A stretch of 13,542 nt of DNA from an uncultured Sediminicola sp. (GTDB lineage Bacteria; Bacteroidota; Bacteroidia; Flavobacteriales; Flavobacteriaceae): contig CALHVB010000059.1 of assembly GCA_938039345.1 (NCBI GenBank), positions 1 to 13,542 of the forward strand. Reading direction: 5' to 3'. Positions within the stretch are counted from its first letter, which is position 1. The number at the start of each line of letters is the position of its first letter. A program made the position numbers and the translations under genes. This document shows, in pieces, positions 13,110-13,542 of the stretch. The notes below the pieces were generated by a model. The model saw only the letters and a list, made by a program, of their open reading frames with translations, searched no databases and was not told where the DNA came from.

Positions 13110-13542
13110 CTAAACTATTTCTTTAGTTGCTCTTAGCATTTCTCTTTTTCCTGGAGGTCCAGGCAAGCGCTCTACCTTAAAACCTACTGCTAACATAGCC
13201 CTTCTGACACTTCCTTTTGCTGCATAAGTTACCAATATCCCATTATTTTTCATAGCAGTATACATTATAGAAAAAACTTCCTCTGTCCATAATTCTGGTT
13301 GCACTCTAGCTCCAAAAGCATCAAAATACACCAAATCGTAACAATCAACATCTTTAATTTCCATGAAATCTTTTTGTTGTTTTGTTAATGATAATTGTTC
13401 ACAAATTGGAAAACTAACTTCCCAATCTATACTATGCATCTTTTTAAAAATAGTTTCAAAATCAAAAGCTTTTAATTCCGATATATAATTTAATTGTAGC
13501 AATTCTTCTTCTGAAACAGGGTAAGCTTCTACCCCTGTATAA
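13110..13542 (-). CDS. mnmD: tRNA U34 methyltransferase MnmD, C-terminal part, cut by the window end
   Basis: The reading frame stays open to the right edge, so the 5' end lies outside the window. About 144 codons are visible, beginning YTGVEAYPVSEEE. A TTG at 13502 lies inside this frame and is not the start, because conserved residues continue upstream of it. Diagnostic blocks are DCYDLVYFDAFGARVQPELW, with the D-A-F catalytic region, NNGILVTYAAKGSVRRAML and the closing LPGPPGKREMLRA. The enzyme would use S-adenosylmethionine to methylate the aminomethyl group on U34 of certain tRNAs, finishing the mnm5(s2)U wobble modification. The SAM-binding N-terminus is not in view. The stop at 13110 follows directly after the methyltransferase domain, so there is no C-terminal FAD-oxidoreductase half as in enterobacterial MnmC. 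It is a stand-alone MnmD. Confidence 0.9.
   Translation of the reverse strand, partial: YTGVEAYPVSEEELLQLNYISELKAFDFETIFKKMHSIDWEVSFPICEQLSLTKQQKDFMEIKDVDCYDLVYFDAFGARVQPELWTEEVFSIMYTAMKNNGILVTYAAKGSVRRAMLAVGFKVERLPGPPGKREMLRATKEIV

Noticed and set aside
13500..13502. TTG as start of the methyltransferase gene
   Set aside because: The frame continues upstream with conserved residues (YTGVEAYPVS) to the window edge. The gene is simply truncated by the window.

Overview
The base composition (very AT-rich), A-rich leaders without Shine-Dalgarno sequences, TAnnTTTG-type -7 promoter boxes and the protein types (a DnaJ with a reduced zinc domain, a cyclophilin-FKBP fusion, a DUF6268-like barrel) point to the chromosome of a member of the Bacteroidota, most likely the Flavobacteriaceae. 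This is inferred from protein character alone; no genus is assigned. No rRNA, tRNA, insertion sequence, prophage or CRISPR array was seen, and the region looks like ordinary vertically inherited chromosome.

Layout, left to right. 1-135 (-): the first 45 codons of a DEDDh 3'-5' exonuclease with its own promoter. 136-702: a gap holding two tiny, previously uncalled + strand reading frames (393-488 and 548-634) that are paralogues of each other, followed by a strong stem-loop terminator. 703-4002 (-): a dual-family prolyl isomerase, a secreted M28 metallopeptidase and a PPK2 polyphosphate kinase; the last two form a tight pair. 4195-4878 (+): a secreted, lysine-rich helical protein of unknown function whose start codon lies in a perfect 19-bp palindrome. 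4888-10085 (-): a five-gene operon, transcribed from right to left: ABC ATPase, ABC-2 permease, MscS-type channel, outer-membrane barrel, and a sigma54-type response regulator with no DNA-binding domain. 10324-12018 (-): grpE-dnaJ, with a promoter upstream and a terminator downstream. 12119-13021 (-): a TIGR01777 epimerase-like protein. 13110-13542 (-): the C-terminal part of the tRNA-modifying methyltransferase MnmD, cut by the window end.

How the genes fit together. Protein folding is a recurring theme (PPIase, GrpE, DnaJ). The five-gene operon is an envelope set that places an exporter and a channel in the inner membrane, a barrel in the outer membrane, and a phosphorylation-controlled AAA+ activator in the cytoplasm. 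Upstream of grpE, a match to the Bacteroidota -33/-7 promoter overlaps a GG-N10-GC element resembling a sigma54 promoter.

The best candidates for something undescribed are the tandem 31- and 28-residue membrane microproteins, the palindrome-controlled secreted protein with a duplicated Cys-bracketed segment, and the envelope operon ending in the HTH-less activator.
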